From positions 649,985 to 713,984 of the forward strand of contig JAHBXQ010000001.1 in assembly GCA_019636345.1 (NCBI GenBank): a stretch of DNA of 64,000 nucleotides. Reading direction: 5' to 3'. Source of the DNA: Pirellulales bacterium (lineage in GTDB: Bacteria > Planctomycetota > Planctomycetia > Pirellulales > Lacipirellulaceae). This document shows positions 17,237 through 26,328 of this stretch, one piece after another. The notes under the pieces are model-generated. The model made no database searches. It was not told the origin of the DNA and saw only the letters and a program-made list of their open reading frames with translations. Position 1 is the first letter of the stretch. Each line of letters opens with the position of its first letter. Both the position numbers and the translations under genes were made by a program.

Positions 17237-19222
17237 ATGTTGTCGACGTTCTCGCACGACCGGCTTGCCGCCGCTCATCGTGCCGCCCTTGAGCAGTTGG
17301 CCCGCGCCCGCGACGTGCGCGGTTGTTGGGCTGGCGTTCTGTCCAGCAGTCCGCTGGCCACGGCCGCTGCGATCAGTGCGCTGGCCCTCGCCGAGCGGAA
17401 CGTCGACTCGGCGCCCGACGGGCTCGATCCCCTGCACGACAGTTGGCTCGGCGGGGTCCTCATGCGGACCGAGTTGAACGAACTGGTCGGCAGCGGATTG
17501 CGGTGGCTCGCCGACCAGCAGAATCCCGACGGCGGCTGGGCCGACGCGAAGCCGGGGCGGTCGAACCTCGTCACGACGATGGCGGTCGAGGCGGCGTTTC
17601 ACCTGACTGGCGTTCCGGCCAAGTGTGCGAACATGATGGAGCGCGCCCGGGCGTTCATCGCCGAGGAGGGGGGCGCGGCGGCGCTGCGCGATCATCGCGG
17701 CCCGCGCCGCACTGTGGCCGCGGGCGTGCTCGCCCTGCATGCCGCTGCCAGTTTGACCCCGTGGAGCAAAACCCCCTGTCGCTGGGCGACGCTCGTGCTG
17801 TTCGGCGCGGGGCGGCGAAGCCGCGACACCGCGGGCTCCGTGGCCGACGAAATTCTGCGCACCGCCGTCGCGGTCGCGCGGGGGGCGAACCTTCAGCGGT
17901 TCCATCCCCTGCGCGGCGCCGTGAGCGGCGCGGCGCGATCGCACGCCCTGGCGTTCCTTCAATCGAAACAATCGTCCGCGGGGGGCTTCCTCGATTCCCC
18001 CGCCATCACGGCCCTGGTCGCCGGCGCGCTGGCGAGCGCGGGGCTGGCCGACGCGGCGCTCGTGCGGCAAGCGGTCGAGTTTCTGCTCTCCACCGTGCGC
18101 GGCGACGGCAGTTGGCCCGCTTGCGTCGACACGGCCGTGCGCGACACCACGGCGGCCTTGGCCGGCAGTCAGTGGCATGACCAACTGTTCGCGCCTCGCA
18201 ATGAACTGAGCGACGTCGCCGCGGCCGAGTCGCACGGCCCGTCGGTCGAGGCGGAGCGGACCATGCGGTGGTTGCTTGACGCCCAGCGGACGTCGACCCG
18301 CGTGCGCGGCGGTCGCAAGCGACTCGGCTGGGCGTCCACCTGCCGCCCCGACGGCGAGTCGAGCGTCTACGACACCGCCGGGGCGCTGATGGCTCTGGCA
18401 AGTTGGCGGCGGCGCTGGCCCAATGCGTTGCCGGCCGAGGTACGCCAAGCGGCGTTCGCGGGATTGGATTGGCTGATCGGCGCGGTCCTCTCGACCGCGC
18501 GCTACTCGGGGCTTTCGCTTTGGCCGCTGTTCGGGGCGCGCAGTCGCCTCTTCAAGCTCGACGTGGCCGCGACGGCGCAGGCCTTGCGGGCCATGTTCCA
18601 GTGGCGGCAGTTGATCCATCGCGATACGGCCGGTTCGTTCGATACGCGCTTGCAGAAGGCCATGTCGTGGGGCGTGAAACAGCTCATCGCGGCCCAGCGC
18701 GAAGACGGTTCATGGAGCGCCGACGGTCGTCGGACCGGGTCCATCGAGCAAGCCAGTCACGCCGTCGCCTCGACCGCCGCCGCGCTGCAAGCCTGCGCCG
18801 AGTTGGGGCTGGTCGAGCAGGAGCCCGTGTTGCGCGCGGCCCGCTGGTTGGCCGGAGCGCAGCATGCGTGCGGGGGGTGGGGCCCGGCGCCGCGGCAATC
18901 GGGCAGCTACGCTCGCAAACGCGACGCCGTGCAAGCCGAGGCCGAGGCGGCGCGCTGCACGATCGAGGAAACCGCCGCCGCGATCGCCGCGCTGGCGCCA
19001 TTTGCGGCCGATTCGCTGTGCGAGAAGGCCCTCGCCGTGGGCGCCGAATGGCTGGCCGAGGCAATGTTAGCCGACGCACGGTGCGCGCCGGCGACCATGT
19101 CGCTGGCTTGGTCGCGGTTGTGGTACCATGACTCTCTGGCGGCTCCGGTGGCTGCCGTCGCGGCTTTGGGCCGGGTGACGTCCGCGGGACCTGCAGCCGC
19201 CGAGACGATTCCCGCCCGGTAG
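17237..19222 (+). CDS. Squalene-hopene-cyclase-like / prenyltransferase-repeat protein
   Basis: This 661-residue protein is built of alpha/alpha-toroid repeats. QW-type motifs are seen around residue 98 (QNPDGGWAD), 288 (GDGSWPACVDTAV), 488 (QREDGSWSADG) and 543 (CGGWGPAPR). The size is that of squalene-hopene cyclases. The canonical acid motif DXDDTA is not intact; the aligned site reads SSVYDTAG, so only the last Asp (379) remains. This argues against classical squalene protonation and for a diverged function. Neighbours downstream are chorismate-lyase-like and halogenase-like genes on the same strand. The start at MLSTFSHDR was chosen over a longer low-complexity extension. Confidence 0.7.
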   Translation: MLSTFSHDRLAAAHRAALEQLARARDVRGCWAGVLSSSPLATAAAISALALAERNVDSAPDGLDPLHDSWLGGVLMRTELNELVGSGLRWLADQQNPDGGWADAKPGRSNLVTTMAVEAAFHLTGVPAKCANMMERARAFIAEEGGAAALRDHRGPRRTVAAGVLALHAAASLTPWSKTPCRWATLVLFGAGRRSRDTAGSVADEILRTAVAVARGANLQRFHPLRGAVSGAARSHALAFLQSKQSSAGGFLDSPAITALVAGALASAGLADAALVRQAVEFLLSTVRGDGSWPACVDTAVRDTTAALAGSQWHDQLFAPRNELSDVAAAESHGPSVEAERTMRWLLDAQRTSTRVRGGRKRLGWASTCRPDGESSVYDTAGALMALASWRRRWPNALPAEVRQAAFAGLDWLIGAVLSTARYSGLSLWPLFGARSRLFKLDVAATAQALRAMFQWRQLIHRDTAGSFDTRLQKAMSWGVKQLIAAQREDGSWSADGRRTGSIEQASHAVASTAAALQACAELGLVEQEPVLRAARWLAGAQHACGGWGPAPRQSGSYARKRDAVQAEAEAARCTIEETAAAIAALAPFAADSLCEKALAVGAEWLAEAMLADARCAPATMSLAWSRLWYHDSLAAPVAAVAALGRVTSAGPAAAETIPAR

Positions 19223-19297
19223 GGCCCGTCTCCGCCCCCGGCGATCGTTGCGGCTCGTCGAGCCGTCGTCCGTCGCGCCTCTTGCCTTGCGCCGATC

Positions 19298-19819
19298 GTG
19301 GAACTTGCCGCTGAGCTCGCTGAGTTGTTTTTCGATTCGCTGGCCGAGGTCGGAGAGTTGATCCCCGTCGGCCCGAGCGAGATGCCGGTCGACTACGCCG
19401 TGCTTCTGGCCCACGACGACCACATGACGGTGACGATCGAGGCGTTCCACGGTTCGCTTGTCAACGTGCTCCCCTTGAAGGTGGTCGAGGAGGAGGATTT
19501 CTACGCCCGCACAAGTCTGTTGGTCCGGCAGACGGACGACGAGATCGTCCAGTTCGGGATCATGCGGATTCGCTTGCCGGACCTGCCGGGCGCCGTGCAG
19601 GCGGAGATTGCCTCGGGCCGAACCCCGCTGGGGCGGGTCCTGTTGCGTCACAACGTGCTCCGGCACGTGGAACTGCGGCGATTATGGCGGGTGAACCCCG
19701 GGCCCCAGCTTCGGTTACATTGGGACCTGGATCCCAACGAGTGCGTTTACGGCCGGTCCGCGGGGATTTGGTTCGACAGCGTCCCCGCGGTGGATCTCTT
19801 GGAGATCGTGCGACTATGA
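19298..19819 (+). CDS. Chorismate-lyase-like protein (UbiC/DUF98 type)
   Basis: This 173-residue protein resembles UbiC. The alignable features are YARTSLLV with Arg71 (UbiC Arg76), TPLGR at residues 109-113, VYGRSAGIWFD (UbiC WGRRS) and a final LLEIV with Glu169 (UbiC Glu155). UbiC-type enzymes split chorismate into 4-hydroxybenzoate and pyruvate. The catalytic Arg and Glu are kept, so activity is plausible. The start is a GTG. The stop codon overlaps the ATG of the halogenase-like gene by four bases (ATGA), which couples the two and suggests that their products act in sequence. Confidence 0.7.
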   Translation: MELAAELAELFFDSLAEVGELIPVGPSEMPVDYAVLLAHDDHMTVTIEAFHGSLVNVLPLKVVEEEDFYARTSLLVRQTDDEIVQFGIMRIRLPDLPGAVQAEIASGRTPLGRVLLRHNVLRHVELRRLWRVNPGPQLRLHWDLDPNECVYGRSAGIWFDSVPAVDLLEIVRL

Positions 19820-21120
19820 CGGCGTTTGCTCCGGAGTACGATTGCGTGGTGCTGGGCGGCGGGCCGGCGGGCTCGACCTGCGCGGGTCTCGTGGCCGAGG
19901 CGGGCTTCAAGACGCTGCTGGTCGAGCGCGAGCGGATGCCCCGCGAGCACATCGGCGAGTCGCTGATGCCCGAGACCTACTGGGTCTTCGAGCGGTTGGG
20001 CGTGCTCGACAAAATCGAGGCCGCCGGCTACGCCAAGAAGGTCGGCGTCCAGTTCGTGAACAACACGGGGCGCGAGTCGGCGCCGTTCTTTTTTCGCTCG
20101 CACGACGATCGAGTCTCAAGCGAAACCTGGCACGTCGATCGGGCCCACTTCGACAAGCTGCTGTTCGACCACGCGGCTGAAAAGGGCGCCGACTGCCGCG
20201 ACGGCTCGCGCGCACTGGAAGTGCTCCTGGACGGCGACAAGGCTCGCGGAGTCAAACTGCAAGTCGTCAACGACGACGGCGTGACCGAAACGATCGACGT
20301 CGCCGCCCGCGTGGTCGTCGACGCCACGGGGCAGAGCGCGATCCTGTCTTCGAGATTGGGGCTGCGAAAGATCAATCCCAAGCTCAAGAAGGCGGCCGTT
20401 TGGCGACACTTCCGCGGCGCCTCGCGCGACGAGGAAGGGGGCGGGGTCAAGACGCTCGTCATGCACACCGACCAAGGCAAGTCGTGGTTCTGGTACATCC
20501 CTCAGGCCGACGACGTCGTGAGCGTCGGGGTCGTCGGCGACAGCGAGTACCTGTTCAAAGGCCGCGGCACGCCGGCGGAGGTGTTCGCCGAAGAGGTCGC
20601 CAAGTGCCCGGGGCTGAAGCAACGGCTCGCCGACGCCCTGCCCGTCGACGAGATCAGCGTCGCCAAGGAATTCTCCTACGTCACCGATCGCTCGGCCGGG
20701 GAGGGCTGGGTCCTCGTCGGCGACGCCTGGGGATTTATCGACCCGGTCTACTCCAGCGGCGTTTACTTCGCGCTCAAGTCGGCGGAACTCGCGGCCGATT
20801 GCGTTATCGAGGGGCTTCGCACCGGCGACGTCAGCGGGGCGCAGCTCGGCAAGTGGCTCCCCCATTTCGGCGAGAGGACGACGCTCGTCCGAAAATTGGT
20901 GCACGCCTTCTACTCGGGCCAGTTCCGCGTCGGCAAGTTCCTCATGGAGTATCCGCAGCACAACTCCGAGCTGGTCGACCTGCTGATCGGCCGCGTCTTC
21001 GGACCGGATAAAGGGGCGATTTTCGAGGATCTGGAACCGTGGCTCGACCGCGCGCTGGCCGGCGAGTTCGACAACGATGCCGCGACCGGCGACGACGCCA
21101 ACGTCCCGGCGATGGCGTAG
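19816..21120 (+). CDS. Flavin-dependent-halogenase-like FAD oxidoreductase
   Basis: This 434-residue FAD protein has GGGPAGS (residues 14-20) for dinucleotide binding and HIGESLMP (45-52). It carries both motifs used to mark flavin-dependent halogenases: WFWYIP (224-229, pattern WxWxIP) and FIDPVYSSG (307-315, pattern FxxPxxSxG). Lys74/Lys75 lie where the hypohalite-activating lysine is expected. It resembles the phenol- and pyrrole-type enzymes (CmlS/PltA group) more than tryptophan halogenases. Related FAD enzymes without halogenase activity exist, so the reaction is inferred. Coupling to the chorismate-lyase-like gene suggests a phenolic substrate. Confidence 0.75.
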   Translation: MTAFAPEYDCVVLGGGPAGSTCAGLVAEAGFKTLLVERERMPREHIGESLMPETYWVFERLGVLDKIEAAGYAKKVGVQFVNNTGRESAPFFFRSHDDRVSSETWHVDRAHFDKLLFDHAAEKGADCRDGSRALEVLLDGDKARGVKLQVVNDDGVTETIDVAARVVVDATGQSAILSSRLGLRKINPKLKKAAVWRHFRGASRDEEGGGVKTLVMHTDQGKSWFWYIPQADDVVSVGVVGDSEYLFKGRGTPAEVFAEEVAKCPGLKQRLADALPVDEISVAKEFSYVTDRSAGEGWVLVGDAWGFIDPVYSSGVYFALKSAELAADCVIEGLRTGDVSGAQLGKWLPHFGERTTLVRKLVHAFYSGQFRVGKFLMEYPQHNSELVDLLIGRVFGPDKGAIFEDLEPWLDRALAGEFDNDAATGDDANVPAMA

Positions 21121-21257
21121 TGCGGAAGCGCCGGGGCGAATGCTTACGGCATCGTGCTGGTTCCGCCTGTCCGAATCGGAAGTCCCGCAAGTTCGCCGAG
21201 CGGCTGTACCCGGTCTCGCCTCGCAATCCTGTCGCCTCCATGGTCTAACTGATCGGC

Positions 21258-22559
21258 ATGCGAATCGCCTATCTCGCCGCCGGCGCCGCAGGCATGTACT
21301 GCGGGAGTTGTCTGCACGACAACGCCCTGGCGGCTGCGCTGATGGCGCGGGGCGAGGACGTGGTGCTCGCCCCCATTTACACGCCAATCCGCACCGACGA
21401 GCGCGACGTCAGCGAGCGGCGCGTCTTCTTCGGCGGGATCAACGCCTTCCTCCAGCAGAAGTTTCCGCTGTTTCGCCGCACCCCGCGGTGGCTCGACGGC
21501 TGGCTTGATCACCCGGCCGTGTTGCGGCTGGTCGCGTCTCGCGGCAGCAGCGTCGATCCGGCGAAGCTGGGCGACATGACCGTCTCGATGCTTCGCGGCG
21601 AGGAGGGGAACCAGACCAAGGAACTGGCGAAGCTCGTCGACTGGCTGCTGACCGAGGTGCGGCCCGACGTCGTCCACCTGTCGAACTCGATGATGCTGGG
21701 ACTGGCCCGGATGATCTCCCGCCGCTGCGGGCCGCCGGTCATTTGCGCGCTGTCGGGAGAGGACATTTTCCTGGAAAAGCTCGTCCCGCCCCACTACGAG
21801 TCGGCCCGAGAGTTGCTTCGCGAGCGAGCCGCCGACGTCGACGCCTTCACGGCCCTCAACGGCTATTTCGCCGATTACATGGCCGATTACCTCGCCGTCC
21901 CGCGAGACCGCATTCATGTCATCCCCCACGGCCTGAACTTGGCCGAGGCGGACGGCACGGCCCCCCCGCCGACCGACGGACCGCCCCGCATCGGCTATCT
22001 CGCTCGCATCTGCGCGGACAAGGGGCTCCATGTGCTGGTCGAGGCATGCGAACTGCTGGCAGATCGCCGCCCGAGTCGGGCGTTTGAACTGCACGTCGCC
22101 GGTTACCTGGGCGCCGGCGATCGCAAGTACTTTGCGGAGCTCAAGCGGCGGATCACGGCGGGGCCGTTGCGAACTCGGTTCCGCTATCACGGCGAGGTCA
22201 GTCGAGCGGAGAAGCTGGCGTTTCTACGCTCGCTGCGCGTCATGAGCACGCCGACCGTCTATCGCGAAAGCAAAGGATTGCCCGTTTTAGAGGCCTGGGC
22301 CTGTGCGCGGCCGACCGTGTTGCCGGCGCACGGTGCGTTCCCCGAAATGTGCGCCGCGACGGAAGGGGGCGTCATGCACGAGCCGCATGACGCCAAGGAC
22401 CTTGCGGACAAACTGCTCGTGTTTCTCGACGATCCTGTCCGTGCTGCAGAAATGGGGAAACGCGCTCGCCAAGCGATGGAAAACAGCTACAATGACTGGC
22501 AGATGGCGGACCGAACATTGGCGTTGTACAAAACGCTCGTGCGTGAAAGAGGAGTCTGA
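21258..22559 (+). CDS. GT4-family glycosyltransferase
   Basis: This 433-residue GT-B enzyme has the N-terminal glycine-rich AYLAAGAAGMYCGSCLHD segment and the C-terminal nucleotide-sugar site with the ESKGLPVLE motif (Glu-x7-Glu). It also has HVIPHGLNL and RIGYLARICADKGLHVLVEA, typical of retaining GT4 enzymes. Donor and acceptor are unknown. It is 137 bases downstream of the halogenase-like gene on the same strand, so it could glycosylate a product of that pair, but it could equally act on lipids or polysaccharide. Confidence 0.87.
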   Translation: MRIAYLAAGAAGMYCGSCLHDNALAAALMARGEDVVLAPIYTPIRTDERDVSERRVFFGGINAFLQQKFPLFRRTPRWLDGWLDHPAVLRLVASRGSSVDPAKLGDMTVSMLRGEEGNQTKELAKLVDWLLTEVRPDVVHLSNSMMLGLARMISRRCGPPVICALSGEDIFLEKLVPPHYESARELLRERAADVDAFTALNGYFADYMADYLAVPRDRIHVIPHGLNLAEADGTAPPPTDGPPRIGYLARICADKGLHVLVEACELLADRRPSRAFELHVAGYLGAGDRKYFAELKRRITAGPLRTRFRYHGEVSRAEKLAFLRSLRVMSTPTVYRESKGLPVLEAWACARPTVLPAHGAFPEMCAATEGGVMHEPHDAKDLADKLLVFLDDPVRAAEMGKRARQAMENSYNDWQMADRTLALYKTLVRERGV

Positions 22560-22631
22560 CGGGACCTTTCGGAGCGTTCATTTCCGGCGCATCGGCTTTT
22601 CCACTGTTCTCATCCTCGGCGGGCGCATGCC

Positions 22632-24644
22632 ATGGATGCTGAATCCGGGACCGACCATGCCCTCGCCGCAACCGGCGAATCGGGCATCTTCAATCTCCAG
22701 CCCTGGCTGGCGACGTGGCAGAACGACTATCTGTTCTACCGCCTCGACGACCAGCAGCGGATCCAGTTCGTCTCCCCCTCGGTGCGGCGCATCCTCGGCT
22801 ACGAGCCGAAGGAGATGCTCGGCTGCAATTACCGGGACTTCATGGACCTGGACCATCCGCTCCACGCCCAATTGCAGGATTTGTCCGATCGATTGCTCGC
22901 CGGGGCCCTGACGGGGCTGAGACGCTGCGTCGCCCGCCGCCAGGACGGAAGTCTCGCGTTCTTGGCCCTGCGGGAGCGGCCTGTCGCGGACCAGCGGGGT
23001 CGGCAGATCGGCGTCGAGGCGATGGCCCAAGACGAGACGGCCCGCGTCAACGCCGAATTGTCGCTCCGGCAAAGCGAACGCAAGTACCGCCGGTTGGTGG
23101 AAGGGCTCAAAGGGGGCGACTACGTCATCTACTCCCATACCGCCGAGGGAGTGATCACCTACGTCAGCCCCTCGGTTCGCGAAGTGCTCGGGTTCCCCGT
23201 CGAGGAGGTCGTCGGCAAAAATTGGCGCGACTTTATCGGGCCCGACAATTACGGCCGGGCCGCGGCGGATCGCTCCAAGCGCGACGTCGAGGGTCGCAAG
23301 TCGCTGTACAAACTGGTCGTCGAAATCCGTCATCACAACGGCTCGCCCCGACTGTTGGAGATTCAGGAGCGCCCCATCTTCGGCTTCGACGGCCGGTATC
23401 TGGCGATGGAGGGGATCGCCAAGGACGTGACCGAAGCGACTCGCACCGCGCACGAGTTGCAGGCTCTGAAAGAGGAGCTTGAACAGCGCGTCGCCGCGCG
23501 TACGGCGGAGTTGTCCGACGCGATCTGCGAGATGCGGCGCAGCGAGGCCCGGTATCGCAACGTCGTCGAGACGCAGGAGGAATTCATCACTCGATGGCGT
23601 CCCGACGGCACGCGGACGTTCGTCAACGAGGCGTATTGTCGATATTTTCAGCGGACGCGCGATCAATTGCTCGGTCGGAACTTCTTGGAATTTATCGTCG
23701 AGGCGGAACGAGAGACGTTTCTTCGCTCGACGGAGTCGCTGACGCCGGCGCAGTCGTCGATCGCTTACGACCAGCACGTCTATCGCCCCGACGGTTCGAT
23801 CGGTTGCATTCAGTGGTCGGATCGCGCGTTTTTCGACGCCGACGGACGACCGATCGAGTACCAATCGGTGGGGCGCGACGTGACGGAACTGCGTCGCGCC
23901 GCCGAGCAGCTTCACGAGCAGGAACTGCAGTTGGCTCACGTCTCGCGGCTGGCGACGATGGGGGAACTGGTCGCGGGGATCGCTCACGAAGTGCACCAGC
24001 CGCTTCATGCCGCCCGCACGTTCGCCGAGGCGGCTCGTCGCCACTTGGCGATCGGGAAGCCCGAATCGCACGCCGCCGCCGTCGAGTGCACGCGCGAGGT
24101 CGAGGCCTGCATCAGTCGCACGGCCAGCATCATCCGGCGCATGCGAAACTTCACCAAATCGCAACCGGTGAAGATGGAGCGGCTCGATCTGAACGAGGTG
24201 CTCGTCGAGTCGCTCGAAGCGATGGCGTTCGAAACGCGCCGGGCCAAGGTTCGTCAGGTCGTCGCTCTGGCCCCCGGATTGGCGCCGATCGAGGGGGATC
24301 GGATCCAACTGCAGCAGGTCTTCGTCAATTTGCTGTTGAACGCCTGCGAAGCGATGGAGTCGACGCCGGTCGAGGAGCGCACTCTGACGATCACGACCAC
24401 GGCCGAGGCCGACGGGATCGACGTCGCGTTTCGCGACGCCGGTCCGGGAATACCGCACAACGCGCGGGAACGCGTGTTCGACGCCTTCTTTACGACCAAA
24501 GAAGGAGGCATGGGGATGGGGTTGTCGCTGTGTCGAACGATCGCCGCGGCGCATCAGGCCCGCCTGCGGTTCGAATCGAACGCCCCGGAACCGGGCTGCA
24601 CGTTTCACTTCTTCGTACCTCTTGCTCTCCGTCGAGTGTCGTGA
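22632..24644 (+). CDS. Triple-PAS sensor histidine kinase
   Basis: This 670-residue kinase has no membrane segment, so it should be cytosolic. Three PAS/PAC units are seen at about residues 30-140, 155-270 and 300-420, the first beginning RIQFVSPSVRRILGYEP. A short coiled coil links to the HisKA domain with the phospho-acceptor His452 in GIAHEVHQPL. The ATPase domain has the N-box QVFVNLLLNACEAM, DAGPGIP and the FFTTKEGGMGMGLSL G-boxes. This architecture is FixL/TodS-like. The gene overlaps the response regulator by four bases (GTGA), making a clear two-component pair. Confidence 0.92.
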   Translation: MDAESGTDHALAATGESGIFNLQPWLATWQNDYLFYRLDDQQRIQFVSPSVRRILGYEPKEMLGCNYRDFMDLDHPLHAQLQDLSDRLLAGALTGLRRCVARRQDGSLAFLALRERPVADQRGRQIGVEAMAQDETARVNAELSLRQSERKYRRLVEGLKGGDYVIYSHTAEGVITYVSPSVREVLGFPVEEVVGKNWRDFIGPDNYGRAAADRSKRDVEGRKSLYKLVVEIRHHNGSPRLLEIQERPIFGFDGRYLAMEGIAKDVTEATRTAHELQALKEELEQRVAARTAELSDAICEMRRSEARYRNVVETQEEFITRWRPDGTRTFVNEAYCRYFQRTRDQLLGRNFLEFIVEAERETFLRSTESLTPAQSSIAYDQHVYRPDGSIGCIQWSDRAFFDADGRPIEYQSVGRDVTELRRAAEQLHEQELQLAHVSRLATMGELVAGIAHEVHQPLHAARTFAEAARRHLAIGKPESHAAAVECTREVEACISRTASIIRRMRNFTKSQPVKMERLDLNEVLVESLEAMAFETRRAKVRQVVALAPGLAPIEGDRIQLQQVFVNLLLNACEAMESTPVEERTLTITTTAEADGIDVAFRDAGPGIPHNARERVFDAFFTTKEGGMGMGLSLCRTIAAAHQARLRFESNAPEPGCTFHFFVPLALRRVS

Positions 24645-25258
24645 CAGATCACGCTGTAGTTTACGCCATCGACGACGATGCGGCCTCGCGCAAGGCCGTT
24701 ACGGCGCTCGTCGGCGCGCTGGGGGTCGAGGCCGTCGGTTTCAGTTCGGCCGAGGAGTTTCTGTCCGCCTATCAGGGGCGCCGCCCCGCGGTGATCGTCA
24801 CCGACGTGCGAATGCTGGGGATGAGCGGCGTCGAGTTGCAGGAGGAGTTGCACCGGCGCGGAGTCGCGATCCCTGTGATCGTGATGACGGCCTATGCGTC
24901 GACGCAGTTGACGGTGCGCGCCATGCGAAACGGGGCCGTCACCCTGCTCGAAAAGCCGTGCAACGAAAACGAACTGTGGGAGGCGATCCGCGACTCCCTG
25001 GCCGCTGATCGCGAGGCATGGCAATTGGAACTGCAGCGGATCGACACGCAGGCGCGACTCCGCTTGATGTCCGAGAAGGAGCGGCAAGTGCTCGACTGCA
25101 TGATTGCCGGGGACGCCAACAAGGTGACGGCCCGCAAGCTTGACGTCAGCGTCCGCACCGTCGAGAACCACCGGCGGAAAGTGTTCGAAAAGATGGGGGT
25201 CGACTCCGTCGCCGAACTGGTGCGGCTGGTGCTGCTGGCCGAGCCGGGCGAGTCGTGA
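24641..25258 (+). CDS. FixJ-type response regulator
   Basis: This 205-residue regulator has an N-terminal receiver domain with the acidic pocket DDD near the start, the phospho-acceptor Asp55 (VIVTDVRML), MTAYAS and the Lys of LLEKPC. The C-terminal LuxR-type helix-turn-helix reads SEKERQVLDCMIAGDANKVTARKL, then VSVRTVENHRRKVFEKMGV. The GTG start sits inside the stop of the kinase gene (GTGA), which fixes the start and the pairing. It should activate transcription when phosphorylated by the upstream kinase. Confidence 0.92.
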   Translation: MTDHAVVYAIDDDAASRKAVTALVGALGVEAVGFSSAEEFLSAYQGRRPAVIVTDVRMLGMSGVELQEELHRRGVAIPVIVMTAYASTQLTVRAMRNGAVTLLEKPCNENELWEAIRDSLAADREAWQLELQRIDTQARLRLMSEKERQVLDCMIAGDANKVTARKLDVSVRTVENHRRKVFEKMGVDSVAELVRLVLLAEPGES

Positions 25259-25330
25259 TCGCTTCTTGGCCTCGCCCGGGGGGGTGAGCGGTCGCTTGCC
25301 GGCAGCGCGCCGGGCCGCGGTTCTCCGGTT

Positions 25331-25361
25331 CGTTGCGACCGTTGCAGCACCGCTCGCAACG
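25331..25361. repeat. Inverted repeat between two response regulators
   Basis: CGTTGCGA (25331-25338) and TCGCAACG (25354-25361) are perfect 8-base arms with a 15-base loop. It lies in the 316-base gap between the two FixJ-type regulators, which otherwise shows no gene. It could be a weak terminator for the kinase operon or an operator. No T-run follows. Confidence 0.35.
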
Positions 25362-25574
25362 GGCGGCGCGTGTGGGTTTCCACATGCAAGCCGCGGCAAG
25401 TGCGGATAATCCCCGCATCTTCTCCCGCTAGGATAACTGTGCGGGTCGGCTGGTCGGACAGACCGTCCCGTGAATCCGGGCGTCGTCTCGGTCGTTCCGA
25501 GCAATTTGGTCGAGCCGCCAGGGCCGCCGCGCCCCGCTCGCTCGACTAGGTTTTCGACAGCATGAGAGGCGAAT

Positions 25575-26264
25575 ATGCAAGAATATGATCGGGATCTCGA
25601 ACCCATCGTATCGATCGTCGACGACGATCCGGCGGCTTGCCGCGCTGTGGCCGAATTGGTGCAAACCTTCGGTCTGCAAGTCAAGACATATCAAGCGGCC
25701 AGGGACTTTCTCTCGGACGTCAAGCAGGATCGCCCAGGGTGCGTCGTGCTCGATCTCAGGATGCCCGAGGTCAACGGGATGGAACTCCACCAGCAGATTG
25801 TCGAGCGGGGGCTCGTCTCGCCGGTCGTGATCCTCACGGGCTATGCCGACACCCCTTCGACGGTTCGCTCGCTGCAGCAAGGCGCCGTCTCGGTCATCGA
25901 CAAGCCCTACCGCGAGGACGAACTGTGGCGAGCGATCCAGGAGGCGATCGACAAGAGCCGTAAGTTGCTTCGCCGAGCGAAGTTCCAGCAGACGGTGGAA
26001 AGCCGACTGCGGCAATTGGGTCCCCAGGACCGCGAGGTGCTGAATCTGATGCTCGCCGGGACCAAGAACCGCAGCATCGCCACGAAGTTGAACGTGAGCC
26101 TGCGGACGGTCGAAAACCGCCGCCGTCGCGTGTTCGACGTGATGCAAGCCGATTCGGTCGCCAAGCTGACGCGGCTCATCGTCGAGTACGAGTACGGGGT
26201 GGTCCCGGCGAGCAGCCCGTCCGAAGCCTGGCTGAGCCTGCCGTACGAGCGGGTCGCGGGCTGA
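25575..26264 (+). CDS. Second FixJ-type response regulator, orphan
   Basis: This 229-residue regulator has the same architecture as the one upstream: receiver (VSIVDDDP, phospho-acceptor Asp60 in CVVLDLRMPEVNG, LTGYADTP, Lys of VIDKPY) and a LuxR-type helix-turn-helix (LGPQDREVLNLMLAGTKNRSIATKLNVSLRTVENRRRRVFDVM). A Shine-Dalgarno-like AGAGG precedes the ATG. No kinase is adjacent, so it may share the kinase at 22632 or be cross-regulated. The C-terminus has a longer tail (about 25 residues) than its neighbour. The two regulators probably arose by duplication. Confidence 0.88.
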   Translation: MQEYDRDLEPIVSIVDDDPAACRAVAELVQTFGLQVKTYQAARDFLSDVKQDRPGCVVLDLRMPEVNGMELHQQIVERGLVSPVVILTGYADTPSTVRSLQQGAVSVIDKPYREDELWRAIQEAIDKSRKLLRRAKFQQTVESRLRQLGPQDREVLNLMLAGTKNRSIATKLNVSLRTVENRRRRVFDVMQADSVAKLTRLIVEYEYGVVPASSPSEAWLSLPYERVAG

Positions 26265-26328
26265 AGCCCGGATGCCCCCCAGCGACGCTGCCGGGCGACG
26301 GAAGGGCGTCTCGGCCCGGGAGTCGGTC

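Noticed and set aside
16385-18619. A 744-codon minus-strand frame
   Set aside because: It lies antisense to the M56 protease and cyclase-like genes, which have clear motifs. Its composition is that of a shadow frame.
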